From assembly GCF_001673365.1 (NCBI RefSeq), contig NZ_LZLS01000097.1, positions 1 through 64,000 of the forward strand: a stretch of 64,000 nt of DNA. Direction: 5' to 3'. This stretch comes from Mycobacterium asiaticum. GTDB lineage: Bacteria > Actinomycetota > Actinomycetes > Mycobacteriales > Mycobacteriaceae. The notes beneath the pieces are model-generated. The model worked only from the letters and a program-made list of their open reading frames with translations, did not search any database and was not told the DNA's origin. The first letter of the stretch is position 1. Each line of letters opens with the position of its first letter. Below, one piece after another: positions 30,569 to 41,471 of the stretch. A program made the translations under genes and the position numbers.

Positions 30569-32128
30569 CTAGCAGGTTGCGCCGGCCGGCGGCGTGGTGC
30601 CGTCGATCAAATAGGCAGTGACGTAGTCGTCGACGCAGTTGTCACCCTGGAACACGACAGTGTGCTGGGTTCCGTTGAACGTCAGTAGTGAGCCGTGCAG
30701 CTGGCTGGCCAGATCGACACCGGCTTGGTACGGAGTTGCGGGGTCGTGGGTGGTCGAGACGATGATCGTCGGCGGCAGGCCCGGCGCCGAGACGGCGTGC
30801 GGCCGGCTCGTCGGCGGCACCGGCCAGAACGCGCAGGTGCCCAGCGGCGCATGCCCGGTGAATTTGCCGTAACTCATGAACGGGGCCAGCTCGCGGGCCC
30901 GGCGGTCCTCGTCGATGATCTTGGCGCGATCGGTGATCGCCGGCTGGTCAACGCAATTGATCGCAACGCGGGCGTCGGTGGAGTTGTTGTAGTGGCCCTT
31001 GGAATCCCGACGCATGTACATGTCGGCCAGCGCGAGCATGGTGTCACCGCGCTGATCGTCGGCCAGCTCTTTGAGACCGTCGGTCAGGTGATGCCAAAGG
31101 TTCGGCGAATACAGGGCCATGATGGTGCCGACGATGGCGTCGCTGTAACTCAACCCCCGTGGGTCTTTGGTTTTCGCCGGCCGGCTGACCGCCAGGTTGT
31201 CGGGATCGACCAGTGGGTCGATCAGGTTGTGATAGGCCTCGACGGCTTTGGTCGGATCGTTGCCGAGGGGGCAGCTCGAATCCTTGGCGCAGTCGGCGGC
31301 ATAGTCGTTGAACGCGTCCTGAAAGCCTTTGGCCTGCCGCAAATCAGCCTCGATCGGGTCGGCGTTGGGGTCCACGGCGCCGTCGAGGATCATCGAACGA
31401 ACGTTTTGCGGGAACGCCTCGGCGTAGGCCGAGCCGATGCGGGTGCCGTAGGAATAGCCGAGGTAGGTCAATTTGGCGTCGCCCAAGGCCTTGCGGATCG
31501 CGTCCAGGTCCTTGGCGACGTTGACCGTCCCCACATTGGCCAGGAAATTCTTGCCCATCTTGTCGACGCAGCGCTGGACGAACTGCTTGGTTTCGTTCTC
31601 CATGCGGTCCACGCCGGCCTGGCTGTAGTCGACCTGCGGTTCGGTCCGGAGTCGGTCGTTGTCGGCGTCGGAGTTGCACCAGATCGCCGGGCGCGAGCTG
31701 GACACCCCGCGCGGGTCGAAGCCCACCAGGTCGAAGCGTTCATGCACTCGCTTGGGCAGCGATTGGAAGACACCCAGTGCCGCCTCGATGCCGGACTCGC
31801 CGGGTCCGCCCGGGTTGATCACCAGCGAACCGATCTTGTCGCCGCTGGCGGGGAACCGGATCAGCGCCAGCGACGCCACGTCACCGTCGGGATGGTCGTA
31901 GTCGACGGGGACCGCGAGTTTGCCGCACATGGCATGGCCGGGAATCTTGGCTTGCGGATTGGTGCTGCGGCACGGCGTCCACACCACCGGGGCGCCCAGC
32001 CGTGGCTCAGACATGTGCGCCCGGCCGCTGACGACGCGCACGCAACCCGCCGCGACCAGCACCACGGCGGACAGCGTGGTCCAGATCAGGAGCATGCGCG
32101 CGAACTTGTCGCGGCGATTCAGGCACAT
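30569..32128 (-). CDS. caeA: Lipoprotein serine hydrolase CaeA/Hip1
   Basis: A 519-residue cell-envelope serine protease. A lipobox VAAGC puts the lipid-anchored Cys at residue 29. The nucleophile Ser is in YLGYSYGTRIGSAY near residue 226; VVNPGGPGESG-like LVINPGGPGESGIEA forms the oxyanion loop, and Asp and His are in STTHDPATPYQAG and GTQHTVVFQG. M. tuberculosis Hip1 (Rv2224c) cleaves GroEL2 and modulates host responses. Start ATG at 32128. The adjacent paralog lacks the lipobox, so the two act at different places: one anchored, one released. Confidence 0.95.
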   Translation of the reverse strand: MCLNRRDKFARMLLIWTTLSAVVLVAAGCVRVVSGRAHMSEPRLGAPVVWTPCRSTNPQAKIPGHAMCGKLAVPVDYDHPDGDVASLALIRFPASGDKIGSLVINPGGPGESGIEAALGVFQSLPKRVHERFDLVGFDPRGVSSSRPAIWCNSDADNDRLRTEPQVDYSQAGVDRMENETKQFVQRCVDKMGKNFLANVGTVNVAKDLDAIRKALGDAKLTYLGYSYGTRIGSAYAEAFPQNVRSMILDGAVDPNADPIEADLRQAKGFQDAFNDYAADCAKDSSCPLGNDPTKAVEAYHNLIDPLVDPDNLAVSRPAKTKDPRGLSYSDAIVGTIMALYSPNLWHHLTDGLKELADDQRGDTMLALADMYMRRDSKGHYNNSTDARVAINCVDQPAITDRAKIIDEDRRARELAPFMSYGKFTGHAPLGTCAFWPVPPTSRPHAVSAPGLPPTIIVSTTHDPATPYQAGVDLASQLHGSLLTFNGTQHTVVFQGDNCVDDYVTAYLIDGTTPPAGATC

Positions 32129-32188
32129 GGCACCCTATGGTGCCAGAGAGCGACCTCGATCCTGGTCAACCCATACGCGGGGTGGGAT

Positions 32189-33571
32189 TTAGCCGGTTGC
32201 GCTCAGCAGTTCTTCCATTGCGATGGCGAACTCGTCGGCCATGTCCCAGAGGTCCGGCAGCAAATCCGGGCAGGCGATGAGCCCGACGTCGAGGTGGCCG
32301 CTCAGCGACAGCACGGTGATGTTCAGACCCGAGCCGTGGAAGATCGGCCCGAGCGGATACATCGCCCTGACCTCACAGCCCAACAGATATAGCGGGATCT
32401 GCGGACCCGGGACGTTCGAGACCACCAGGTTGTGCACCGGCAGGGTTTCGGTCAGCCGGCTCATGGCGTAGAGGCGCATGGCGGCGCCGAAGACCGCGGG
32501 GGCGGCGAACTGCGACCAGTCCTGCAAGAGCGTGGCGCCGATCGCTGAACTGTGTTGCTTGGCAATCGAATTGGCCTCGGCAATGGCTTTGAGGCGGTGC
32601 ACCGGGTCGGCGATCTGGGTGTGCAGGCAGGAGAACATGGCCGAGACCTGATTGCGGCCGGAACGGTCGGACTGGCCGTGCACCGAGATCGGTACCGACG
32701 CCACCAGTGATGTTTCCGGCAGCACATTGCGGTCGGCCAGGAACTGGCGAAGCACGCCGGACACCAGTGCCATCACCACGTCGTTGACCTTGACCCCGAA
32801 GTGGTCCTTGATGGTTTTGACGTCCTCGAGGTCCAGTTCGGCGTAGGCGATCGTGCGCCGGCCGCTGATGGCGGCATTGAACACCGTGCGCGGCGCGGCG
32901 AACGGACGCGCCATGGTCAGGCCGTCCCGGGCGCGCTGCAACGTTGCGACCACTGAATTCACGGTGTCGGGCAGCACGTTTGCCAATCGCAGGGGTCTGG
33001 TGGCGAATCGGAAGAGTCCGCCGGCGGCGATCTGCCACCCGCTGGCCTCGCCGGTACCGGCCACCGGCTCGGGTGCGGGCGCGTCTGCTTCGGTGGTGCA
33101 CAGCTGCGACATCAGGTTGGCGCCGGTAACGCCGTCGACCCCGGCGTGATGCACCTTGGTCATCAAGGCGATCCGGTTATCGGCTACGCCCGCTACTCCC
33201 TCGATGACCCACATCTCCCATAGCGGCCGCTTGCGGTCCAGCGGCAACGACGCGATGTGTCCGCAGATCTCGGAGAGTTCGGCCCGCCCACCCGGGCTCG
33301 GCAGGCCGATCCGATGCACGTGACGGTTCAAGTCGAAGTTCGAATCCTCTACCCACACCGGGTGGTCGAGGTTCAGCGGGCTGTTCGCCAGCTTCTCGCG
33401 CAACTCGGGCATGGCTTTGATCCGTGCCGACAACTCCTCACGTAGCCGGTCGAAGCTGTAGCCGCCGGGCATCGTGGTGGTGTCCAACTCCATGAGGGAG
33501 CAGACGTGCATCGGTTGAGAGTCGGTCTCCAGATACAAGAAGCTGGCGTCGAGACCACTTAGGCGTTGCAT
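32189..33571 (-). CDS. Wax ester synthase/diacylglycerol acyltransferase (WS/DGAT)
   Basis: A 460-residue WS/DGAT-family acyltransferase. The N-terminus [16 protein letters not shown] is typical. The active-site HHxxxDG is HHAGVDG at residues 141-147, and [20 protein letters not shown] near 380 is the second conserved region. It uses acyl-CoA to acylate alcohols or diacylglycerol. ATG at 33571 has a strong GGAGG ribosome binding site 5-9 bases upstream, which rejects the longer frame to 33715. I do not recall it between caeA and panB in M. tuberculosis. It is divergent from panB. Confidence 0.92.
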   Translation of the reverse strand: MQRLSGLDASFLYLETDSQPMHVCSLMELDTTTMPGGYSFDRLREELSARIKAMPELREKLANSPLNLDHPVWVEDSNFDLNRHVHRIGLPSPGGRAELSEICGHIASLPLDRKRPLWEMWVIEGVAGVADNRIALMTKVHHAGVDGVTGANLMSQLCTTEADAPAPEPVAGTGEASGWQIAAGGLFRFATRPLRLANVLPDTVNSVVATLQRARDGLTMARPFAAPRTVFNAAISGRRTIAYAELDLEDVKTIKDHFGVKVNDVVMALVSGVLRQFLADRNVLPETSLVASVPISVHGQSDRSGRNQVSAMFSCLHTQIADPVHRLKAIAEANSIAKQHSSAIGATLLQDWSQFAAPAVFGAAMRLYAMSRLTETLPVHNLVVSNVPGPQIPLYLLGCEVRAMYPLGPIFHGSGLNITVLSLSGHLDVGLIACPDLLPDLWDMADEFAIAMEELLSATG

Positions 33572-33717
33572 GTGAACCTCCTGCGCCGATCGTATGTGCG
33601 TGGCGCACGCCACGGTGCATCTGTTCGGCCCAGATGGCAGACTATTGGGGTCAGACGAACCCGGGGACCCGATCAAGGGCCACGAGGATCGACCCGACGA
33701 AACAAATAGGGACAATG

Positions 33718-34557
33718 ATGTCTGAAAACATTTATGGCTCGAGTTCGGCCGCTACCGGCCCCCGGCCCAAGATCCGCACCCACCACCTGCAGAAATGGAA
33801 GGCCGAAGGCCACAAGTGGGGCATGCTGACGGCCTACGACTACTCCACCGCCCAAGTATTCGACGACGCCGGGATTCCGGTGCTGCTGGTGGGCGACTCG
33901 GCGGCCAACGTGGTGTACGGATACGACACCACGGTGCCGATCTCGATCGACGAGCTGATCCCGCTGGTCCGCGGCGTGGTGCGGGGCGCGCCGCACGCTC
34001 TGGTGGTCGCCGACCTGCCGTTCGGCAGCTACGAGGCGGGACCGGCGGCCGCACTGGCCTCGGCCACCCGGTTCATGAAGGAGGGCGGCGCGCACGCCGT
34101 CAAGCTCGAGGGCGGCGAGCGGGTGGCCGAGCAGATCGCTTGCCTGAGCGCCGCGGGCATTCCGGTCATGGCACACATCGGTTTTACTCCGCAGAGCGTC
34201 AACACCCTCGGCGGCTTCAAAGTGCAGGGGCGTGGCGACGCGGCCGAACAAACCATTGCCGACGCGATCGCGGTCGCCGAAGCCGGGGCGTTCTCGGTGG
34301 TCATGGAGATGGTGCCGGCCGAACTGGCCACCCAGATCACCGGCAAACTCACCATCCCGACGGTGGGCATCGGCGCGGGTCCCAACTGCGACGGTCAGGT
34401 CCTGGTCTGGCAGGACATGGCGGGAATGAGCAGCGGGAAGGCCGCCCGGTTCGTCAAGCGCTTCGCCGACGTGGGCAGCGAATTGCGCCGTGCCGCAATG
34501 CAATACGCCGAGGACGTGGCCACCGGGGCGTTCCCGGCCGAGGAGCACTGCTTCTAA
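33718..34557 (+). CDS. panB: 3-methyl-2-oxobutanoate hydroxymethyltransferase
   Basis: A 279-residue enzyme that makes ketopantoate from 2-oxoisovalerate and methylene-THF, the first step of pantothenate synthesis. Marks: [37 protein letters not shown] (metal-ligand Asp), [21 protein letters not shown] and the catalytic-Glu region MEMVPAELA. The conserved MSENIYG start is the second of two adjacent ATGs (33715 and 33718). It uses the same 2-oxoacid that IlvE, encoded upstream in the window, interconverts with Val. Confidence 0.96.
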   Translation: MSENIYGSSSAATGPRPKIRTHHLQKWKAEGHKWGMLTAYDYSTAQVFDDAGIPVLLVGDSAANVVYGYDTTVPISIDELIPLVRGVVRGAPHALVVADLPFGSYEAGPAAALASATRFMKEGGAHAVKLEGGERVAEQIACLSAAGIPVMAHIGFTPQSVNTLGGFKVQGRGDAAEQTIADAIAVAEAGAFSVVMEMVPAELATQITGKLTIPTVGIGAGPNCDGQVLVWQDMAGMSSGKAARFVKRFADVGSELRRAAMQYAEDVATGAFPAEEHCF

Positions 34558-34629
34558 GCGCCGCGCTGCGCCCTCGTAACCCTGATATGGCACTCTATGG
34601 GGGCCTGCCCCGCTCTCACGGAGAACAAG

Positions 34630-36177
34630 ATGCCCGCTAAAGCGCCAAAAGCGGCGCGCCATCTGGAAGTCGAGCGCAAGTTCGACGTGGGCGAGTCCGC
34701 GGTGACACCGTCGTTCGAGGGCATCGCCGCGATCGCCCGTGTCGACACCCCGCCCGCCCAGGAACTCGACGCGGTTTACTTCGACACACCGCGGCAGGAC
34801 CTGGCCCGCCACCGGATCACCCTGCGCCGTCGCACCGGCGGGTCCGACGCGGGTTGGCACCTCAAGTTGCCGGCCGGACCGGACTCCCGCACCGAGGTGC
34901 ATGCCCCCCTCCAGAGCAATACCGATGCTGATACAGAAGCTGATACCGATTCCGTGCCGGATGAGTTGCTGGATGTGGTGCTGGCGATCGTGCGTGACCG
35001 CGGCCTCGAGCCGGTCGCGCGCATCACGACCAGGCGGGAGAACCAGATCCTCTATGGCAGCGACGGGGCGGCGCTGGCGGAGTTCTGCAACGACCACGTC
35101 ACCGCGTGGTCGGCCCCCACCGCCGAGGACTCCGAGCCCGAACCCGCCGATCAGCAGTGGCGCGAGTGGGAACTGGAGGTGCAAAACGGCGAATCCGAAA
35201 GCACCAGCCATGAGCTACTCAATCGGCTGAGCAATCGATTGTTGGATGCCGGCGCCGCTCCCGCCGGGCACGGCTCGAAGCTGGCGCGGGTACTGGACTC
35301 CGCCGGGCTTTCCGCCCCTGCTGCCGCACCGCCGTCAAAGGACCCGGTGCACCAGGCGGTGGCCCGCCAGATCGAGGAACTGCTGGTTTGGGACCGCGCC
35401 GTGCGCGACGACGTCGACGATTCCGTGCACCAGATGCGGGTCACCATCCGCAAGATCCGCAGCCTGCTCAAGGACTCCCAGGACTCGTTCGGATTGGCCG
35501 ACGGGGCCTGGGTTCTCGACGAACTCCGCGAACTGGCGGGCGTATTGGGCGTGGCCCGCGACGCCGAGGTGCTCGCCGAGCGGTACGAGCGTGAACTGAC
35601 GCGATTGGACCCCGCGCTTGTCCGCGGGCCGGTGTCAGAACGTCTGGTCAGCGGCGCCCAGCGGCGCTATCAACTAGGTCTTCGGCGTTCGTTAGCGGCC
35701 ATGCGGACCAAGCGGTACTTCCGGCTGCTCGACGCGCTGGACGCGATGGTGGCCGAGCCGCCGGTGAGCACCTTCGGCCAGGATGCGGCGCCGGTGACCA
35801 TCGACGCCGCCTACCGGCGTGTGCGCAAAGCCAGTAAGGCGGCTAAGGCGGCCGAGCGAGCCGAAGACGCCGACACGGCGCTGCACGTGATCCGTAAGCG
35901 CGCCAAGCGGTTGCGCTACACCGCGGCCGCCACCGGCGCCGACCAGGTTTCCCAGCAGGCCAAAGCGATTCAGACGTTGCTGGGTGACCATCAGGACAGT
36001 GTGGTGAGTCGCGAACACCTGCTCGCCCAGGCTCACGCGGCCCATGTCGCCGGAGAAGATACGTTCACTTACGGCCTGCTCTATCAGCAGGAGACCGACA
36101 TCGCCGAACGCGCCCACGAACAGTTGGACGCCGCGCTGCGCAAACTGGACAAGGCGGTCCGCCGCAGCCGGCGCTGA
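34630..36177 (+). CDS. CYTH-CHAD domain protein (Rv2226-like)
   Basis: A 515-residue protein. The CYTH domain (about 1-210) begins HLEVERKFDVG, the ExExK phosphate-binding signature, and has VYFDTPRQDLARHRITLRRR. The CHAD domain (about 245-510) is helical and rich in His, Arg and Lys, with SVHQMRVTIRKIRSLLK and DTALHVIRKRAKRLRYTA. Such proteins bind or hydrolyse triphosphate and bind polyphosphate. ATG at 34630 is chosen for the ACGGAGAA site at 34617-34624; ATG 34597 is in frame but lies before it. It converges on rnpB with only 3 bases between them. Confidence 0.92.
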   Translation: MPAKAPKAARHLEVERKFDVGESAVTPSFEGIAAIARVDTPPAQELDAVYFDTPRQDLARHRITLRRRTGGSDAGWHLKLPAGPDSRTEVHAPLQSNTDADTEADTDSVPDELLDVVLAIVRDRGLEPVARITTRRENQILYGSDGAALAEFCNDHVTAWSAPTAEDSEPEPADQQWREWELEVQNGESESTSHELLNRLSNRLLDAGAAPAGHGSKLARVLDSAGLSAPAAAPPSKDPVHQAVARQIEELLVWDRAVRDDVDDSVHQMRVTIRKIRSLLKDSQDSFGLADGAWVLDELRELAGVLGVARDAEVLAERYERELTRLDPALVRGPVSERLVSGAQRRYQLGLRRSLAAMRTKRYFRLLDALDAMVAEPPVSTFGQDAAPVTIDAAYRRVRKASKAAKAAERAEDADTALHVIRKRAKRLRYTAAATGADQVSQQAKAIQTLLGDHQDSVVSREHLLAQAHAAHVAGEDTFTYGLLYQQETDIAERAHEQLDAALRKLDKAVRRSRR

Positions 36178-36180
36178 CGG

Positions 36181-36602
<422 letters not shown>

Positions 36603-36652
36603 TCGAACACGGTACCCGCTGTACAGCGCTGCACAAAGAAGAGTGCGGCTAG

Positions 36653-37792
36653 CTAGAGATAACCCGTCTGGTTGACCAAGCGCACTGAGGAGGCGCCGTC
36701 GGGATAGAACTCGGCGATGCTCAACGACGCCAGGTCCAGGTGCAGCCGGTACAGGAGGCCCGATCCGGCATCCAGCGCGAGACGCAGCAGCGACTTGATC
36801 GGCGTGACGTGCGAGACCACCAGCACGTTCGCGCCGGGGTGCGCGGCCGCAATGCGGTCCCGGCCGCGCCGGGCGCGGCGCAATACGTCGTCGAAGCTTT
36901 CGCCGCCGGGCGGCAATGCGCCCGTGTCGTAAAGCCAGCGACGGTGCAGTTCCGGATCGCGCGCGGCGGCCTCGGCGAAGGTCAGGCCTTCCCACGCACC
37001 GAAGTCGGTTTCGATCAGATCGTCGTCGATGGTCACGTCCAGGCCCAACGCTCTTGCGGCCGTCGTCGCGGTGTCCAGTGCGCGCTGCAGCGGCGAGGAA
37101 TACACCGCGGCGATTCCGCGCCGCTGGTTCAGGTAGCGCGCCGCCAAACCTGCTTGGCGCCAACCGACTTCGTTCAATGGCGGGTTGCCCCGGCCGGAGT
37201 ATCGACGTTGCGCCGACAACTCGGTCTGCCCGTGCCGCAGCAACAGCAACCGGGTCGGGGTGCCCCGAGCACCGGTCCAACCCGGACCGGTGGGGTCTGG
37301 CGGGGTTTCCGGTGCACGGCTGTCGGACTGGGCTTTTCTGGCCGCTTCGGTGACCGGCACCGCGACCTTGTCGACCCGCCGGTCGGTCTGAGCGGCCGCA
37401 TCCATCGCCTCGTTGGCCAGCCGGTCGGCGTATGCGTTCTGCTCCCGCGGGATCCAGGTGTAGCTGATCCGGCGAAACTGCGACGCCAGCGACCGCGCTT
37501 GGGCGTGCAATTCCACCAGGTCGGGGTGCTTGACCTTCCAGCGCCCGGACATCTGCTCCACCACGAGCTTGGAGTCCATCAGGACCGATACCTCGGTGGC
37601 GTCCAGGTGCAGGGCGTCGTCCAGACCGGCGATCAGCCCCCGGTACTCGGCGACATTGTTGGTTGCCCGGCCGATGGCTTGCTTGGACTCCGCGAGCACT
37701 GTCCGGCGGTCCGCGGTCCACACCACCGCGCCATACCCCGCCGGCCCCGGGTTGCCCCGGGAACCGCCGTCGGCTTCGACGACCACCTTCAT
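36653..37792 (-). CDS. RNase HI fused to alpha-ribazole phosphatase-type domain (Rv2228c)
   Basis: A 379-residue fusion. Residues 1-140 are RNase HI with the full DEDD set: D8, E49, D73, D123. Residues ~175-379 are a histidine phosphatase with LLLLRHGQTELSAQRRYSG (catalytic His) and VVSHVTPIK. For Rv2228c both RNase H activity and CobC-like alpha-ribazole phosphatase activity are known. This domain would remove phosphate from the lower-ligand precursor made by CobT. The ATG at 37792 overlaps the stop of the zinc-ribbon gene (ATGA). It is the last gene of a four-gene overlapping run. Confidence 0.94.
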   Translation of the reverse strand: MKVVVEADGGSRGNPGPAGYGAVVWTADRRTVLAESKQAIGRATNNVAEYRGLIAGLDDALHLDATEVSVLMDSKLVVEQMSGRWKVKHPDLVELHAQARSLASQFRRISYTWIPREQNAYADRLANEAMDAAAQTDRRVDKVAVPVTEAARKAQSDSRAPETPPDPTGPGWTGARGTPTRLLLLRHGQTELSAQRRYSGRGNPPLNEVGWRQAGLAARYLNQRRGIAAVYSSPLQRALDTATTAARALGLDVTIDDDLIETDFGAWEGLTFAEAAARDPELHRRWLYDTGALPPGGESFDDVLRRARRGRDRIAAAHPGANVLVVSHVTPIKSLLRLALDAGSGLLYRLHLDLASLSIAEFYPDGASSVRLVNQTGYL

Positions 37793-38526
37793 TGATCAAA
37801 ACCCTTGACGCGCAACAAGATCGCACCGCATTCCGGGCAGCGCAACACCTCGTCCTCGGCAGCGGCAGTGACGCGCGCCAACTCGCTGCGACCAATCTCG
37901 ATCCGGCAGGCACCGCAGCGGTGACCCTGCAATTGACCGGCCCCCGGCCCTCCCCCGGCGCGCAGCCGTTCATACAGCGTCGAAAGGTCGGAACTCAAGC
38001 CCGCGCTCAGGGATTGCCGGCGCGACGCGTGTTCGTCGCGGGTCTGTTCGAGCTCGGCCAAGGCGGCGTCGAGGGCTTGTTGGGCGACGGTCAGCTCGTC
38101 CTGCAATGCCGCGATGGTTTCGGACTCGGCGGCCAGTTGCGCCTGCAGCTCCTCCCGGCGCTCCATCACCTCGAGCAGGGAATCCTCCAGGCTGGCTTGG
38201 CGACGCTGCAGGGTCTCCAGCTCGTGCTGCAGGTCGGCCTGGTGTTTGGCATCGGTGGCGCCCGAACTGAGCAAGGCGCGATCGCGGTCCTCGCGCTTGC
38301 GCACCGCGTCGATCTCGGCTTCGAATCGCGACACCTGGGCGTCCAAATCCTCCACTGCAATCCGCACGGCCCCGAGCCGGTCACTGGCGGCGGTGTGGGC
38401 ACCCAATGACCGCTCGTAGGCTTCCCGTTCGGGCAGATGGTTAACCCGATGAGCGATCCGGGACAGCTCAGCATCCAACTTCGCCAATTCGAGTAGCGAC
38501 CGCTGCTGGGCTACGTCGGCCTTCAT
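37789..38526 (-). CDS. Coiled-coil zinc-ribbon protein (Rv2229c-like)
   Basis: A 245-residue protein. Residues ~1-190 form long heptad-rich helices (for example [20 protein letters not shown]), a coiled-coil hairpin. The C-terminus is a C4 zinc ribbon with [12 protein letters not shown] and [12 protein letters not shown]. Proteins of this family (CT398/FlgZ-like) may act as chaperone or adapter; the role here is unknown. It is 245 residues as in M. tuberculosis. The ATG at 38526 overlaps the Nif3 gene stop, and its stop overlaps the RNase H start. Confidence 0.9.
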   Translation of the reverse strand: MKADVAQQRSLLELAKLDAELSRIAHRVNHLPEREAYERSLGAHTAASDRLGAVRIAVEDLDAQVSRFEAEIDAVRKREDRDRALLSSGATDAKHQADLQHELETLQRRQASLEDSLLEVMERREELQAQLAAESETIAALQDELTVAQQALDAALAELEQTRDEHASRRQSLSAGLSSDLSTLYERLRAGGGPGAGQLQGHRCGACRIEIGRSELARVTAAAEDEVLRCPECGAILLRVKGFDQ

Positions 38527-39683
38527 GACTGATGATCTCCAGGTCTCGTTATCAGCACTCGTTCGCCTGTCCCCAGGTTCCACGGGTCGGTGCGGAGGGT
38601 GGAGACGCGCACCGGGAGCGACGTCCCGAAGCGCGACCGCAGCACCTCCGCAGCTTGGGCGCACCAGGGAAATTCACTTGCCCAATGCGCGACGTCGATC
38701 AAGGCCACCTGCGAAGAGCGGCGGTGCTCGTCGGCGGGGTGGTGCCGCAGGTCGGCGGTGACGTAAGCCTGCACGTCCGCGCCGGCTACCGCACTCAACA
38801 ATGAGTCACCGGCGCCTCCGCAGACAGCCACCCTAGACACGGGCAGGTCGGGATCGCCAGCGGCGCGTACCCCCCAGGAGGTCGGCGGCAACGCGGTGTT
38901 GACGCGGGAGACGAACTCACCCAACGTTTCGGGTTGGGCCAATCTGCCCACCCGGCCCAGCCCGGTGCCGGCGGGTGGCGGCGCCAGGGCAAAGATGTCG
39001 AAGGCCGGTTCCTCATACGGATGGGCGCTGCGCATTGCCGCCAATACCTCGCCCCGGGCGCGCGCGGGCGCGATGACCTCGACTCGGTCCTCGGGGACCT
39101 GTTCAACGGTGCCGACGCTGCCGATCGCGGGGGAAGCGCCGTCGTGCGGGAGGAACTGGCCGATACCGGCGACACTCCAGCTGCAGTGCGAATAGTCGCC
39201 GATCTGACCGGCGCCGGCCGCAAAGACCGCCTCCCGCACCGCTTCTGACTGCTGCTGCGGCACGTAGATGACCCACTTGTCCAGGGTCGCCGCGCTGGGT
39301 GTGGTGTCCAGGACAGCCTCGACTCTCAGCCCGAGCGCCTCGGCCAACGCATCGGATACCCCCGGTGTGGCGGAGTCGGCGTTGGTGTGGGCGGTGAACA
39401 GCGAGCGTCCGGTACGGATCAGGCGGTGGATGAGCGAGCCCTTCGGGGTACTCGCCGCGACCGTGTCGACCCCTCGTAGCAGCAGCGGATGGTGGGCCAG
39501 CAGCAAACCGCCCTCGGGCACCTCGTCGACGACGGCCTCGGTCGCATCGATCGCAACGGTGACCGAGTCGAGCACGTCCGCGGGGTCCCCGCACACCAGG
39601 CCCACCGAATCCCACGACTCGGCAAGCCCCGGCGGGTACGCCTCGTCCAGCGCCTCGATCACATCGGCCAGTCGCACGCTCAT
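38523..39683 (-). CDS. Nif3-like dinuclear metal centre protein (Rv2230c)
   Basis: A 386-residue DUF34/NIF3 family protein. Metal-binding His residues are visible in [15 protein letters not shown] (near residue 62) and [15 protein letters not shown] (near 94), and the C-terminal [16 protein letters not shown] supplies more. It has the middle insertion domain ([30 protein letters not shown]) seen in long members. Biochemical function is debated (GTP cyclohydrolase-like metal protein). ATG 39683 overlaps the cobC stop by 4 bases. Confidence 0.92.
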   Translation of the reverse strand: MSVRLADVIEALDEAYPPGLAESWDSVGLVCGDPADVLDSVTVAIDATEAVVDEVPEGGLLLAHHPLLLRGVDTVAASTPKGSLIHRLIRTGRSLFTAHTNADSATPGVSDALAEALGLRVEAVLDTTPSAATLDKWVIYVPQQQSEAVREAVFAAGAGQIGDYSHCSWSVAGIGQFLPHDGASPAIGSVGTVEQVPEDRVEVIAPARARGEVLAAMRSAHPYEEPAFDIFALAPPPAGTGLGRVGRLAQPETLGEFVSRVNTALPPTSWGVRAAGDPDLPVSRVAVCGGAGDSLLSAVAGADVQAYVTADLRHHPADEHRRSSQVALIDVAHWASEFPWCAQAAEVLRSRFGTSLPVRVSTLRTDPWNLGTGERVLITRPGDHQS

Positions 39684-40726
39684 CGGCGACTCCCCACACA
39701 TGCCAGCGCTTCGACCAATTGGGGCCACTCGGATCGCACCGCGGCCCGAAGGTAAGTGTCGTCCAGACCGACGAAGGTGTCGCAGCGTCTTACTGTAATT
39801 CCCTTGTCCCGCAACCGTTCCCGTAACGATTCGGCAGCCGGGACCCGGAACAGTACGAACGGCGCCTGACCGTCGACCACCTCGACGCCGGCGGCCTGCA
39901 GGGCGGCTACCATCGCGGACCGCAGCGTCATCAACCGGGCGCTGTCGGCGGCCGCCTCGGCGACGGCATTCGGTTCGCAGCACGCTTGGATCGCGGTCAA
40001 TTGCAGCGTGCCCACCGGCCAGTGCGGGCGCTGCGCGGTCAACCGGGCCAGCACGTCGGGCGCCCCGAGGGCATAGCCGACCCGCAGTCCGGCCAGCGCC
40101 CAGGTTTTGGTCAGGCTGCGCAGCACCAGCACATCGGGCAGCGCGTCGCCGGCCAGCGACTGCGACTCGCCCGGATCCGAGTCGGCAAACGCCTCGTCGA
40201 CCACCAGCAACCGGCCGGGCCGGCGCAACGCGAGCAGCTGCTCGCGTGGGTGCAGTACCGAGGTCGGGTTGGTCGGGTTTCCGACGACGACGAGATCGGC
40301 GTCCTCGGGGACCTCCGCGCCGTCCAGAGTGAACGGCGGCCGAAGGACGACGTGGTCTATCGGCACCCCGGCCGCGCTCAGCGCCGCCTCCGGCTCGGTG
40401 AACGAGGGTGCGATGACTGCGGCCCGCCGCGGCCGCAGGTTGCTCAGCAACGCAAATCCCTCGGCGGCCCCGGCCAGCGGCAGCACCTCGTCGCGCGTTC
40501 GGCCGTGCCGGGCCGCGGCTGCCTCCTGGGCGGCGTGCACGTCGGCGCAGCTCGGGTAGCTGGCCAGATCCGTCAGCCGTGCGCTGAGCCGCTGCAGCAG
40601 CCAGGGTGGTGGCTGCGCATGACGGACATTGACGGCGAAATCGAGCATGCCTGCGACGACGTCTTGATCACCGTGATAGCGCGCCCGCATAATGCCCGTC
40701 GACGCGCTGTGGTCCAGACCCGCCAT
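39680..40726 (-). CDS. cobC: Threonine-phosphate decarboxylase-like PLP enzyme CobC (Rv2231c)
   Basis: A 348-residue fold-type I PLP enzyme. The Schiff-base Lys is in [20 protein letters not shown] near residue 200. [12 protein letters not shown] and [19 protein letters not shown] give the cofactor site, and the C-terminal Arg in [10 protein letters not shown] binds substrate carboxylate. By family it supplies the aminopropanol (phosphate) arm of cobalamin, attached by CobD, encoded 2.8 kb away. ATG at 40726 is chosen; the frame further upstream lies antisense to the HAD gene. Four genes from here down overlap by ATGA. Confidence 0.9.
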   Translation of the reverse strand: MAGLDHSASTGIMRARYHGDQDVVAGMLDFAVNVRHAQPPPWLLQRLSARLTDLASYPSCADVHAAQEAAAARHGRTRDEVLPLAGAAEGFALLSNLRPRRAAVIAPSFTEPEAALSAAGVPIDHVVLRPPFTLDGAEVPEDADLVVVGNPTNPTSVLHPREQLLALRRPGRLLVVDEAFADSDPGESQSLAGDALPDVLVLRSLTKTWALAGLRVGYALGAPDVLARLTAQRPHWPVGTLQLTAIQACCEPNAVAEAAADSARLMTLRSAMVAALQAAGVEVVDGQAPFVLFRVPAAESLRERLRDKGITVRRCDTFVGLDDTYLRAAVRSEWPQLVEALACVGSRR

Positions 40727-40814
40727 CAAAGAAACATTAGTGCGCGGATCCGAAGGCCAGGCATCCGGCGCACCAGGGGCGCGCGCGCCAAGCCGCATCG
40801 ACCACAATAAGAGC

Positions 40815-41471
40815 GTGACAAGTTCGGCACCGCAGCTGGTGATCTTCGATCTCGACGGCACCCTCACCGACTCGGCGGCCGGCATCGTGGCCAGCTTCCG
40901 GCATGCGTTGGCCCACATCGGTGCGGCCATCCCGGAAGGTGATCTCGCCGCTCGGATAGTCGGGCCGCCGATGGACGAGACGTTCCACGCGATGGAGCTC
41001 GAGGGCCGCGCCGACGAGGCGTTCGCCGCGTTCCGTGCTGAGTACGGCAGCCGGGGCTGGGCGATGAACAGCCTGTTCGACGGCATCGCCCCGCTGCTGG
41101 CCGACCTGCAGGCGGCCGGCGTCCGGCTGGCGGTGGCCACCTCGAAACTGGAGCCGACCGCGCACCGCATCCTCGCCCATTTCGAGCTCGACGAGTATTT
41201 CGAGGTCATCGCCGGCGCCTGTCCGGACGGCGGGCGCAAGTCCAAGACCGATGTGCTGGCGCACGCGCTCGCGCAGTTGGAGCCGCTGCCCGAACGTGTC
41301 GTCATGGTGGGCGACCGCAGCCACGACGTCGACGGCGCGGCCGCGCACGGCATCGACACCGTTGTCGTCGGCTGGGGTTACGGGCGCGGCGACTTCGCCG
41401 AGCGGATCGAGTTCACCGGCGTCACGCATGTCGACACCATCGAGGAACTGCGGAGGGCGCTCGGTGTCTGA
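40815..41471 (+). CDS. ptkA: HAD-fold protein, PtkA ortholog with short N-terminus
   Basis: A 218-residue HAD hydrolase-type protein. Motif I is FDLDGTLTDS at the N-terminus, motif II VAVATSKLEP, and motif III/IV VVMVGDRSHDVDGAAAHG. M. tuberculosis Rv2232 (PtkA) is reported as a tyrosine kinase that phosphorylates PtpA; its ~70-residue disordered N-terminal part is absent here, since even the maximal open frame adds only 41 residues before GTG 40815. It ends overlapping ptpA, so the kinase-phosphatase pairing is kept. Confidence 0.88.
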   Translation: MTSSAPQLVIFDLDGTLTDSAAGIVASFRHALAHIGAAIPEGDLAARIVGPPMDETFHAMELEGRADEAFAAFRAEYGSRGWAMNSLFDGIAPLLADLQAAGVRLAVATSKLEPTAHRILAHFELDEYFEVIAGACPDGGRKSKTDVLAHALAQLEPLPERVVMVGDRSHDVDGAAAHGIDTVVVGWGYGRGDFAERIEFTGVTHVDTIEELRRALGV

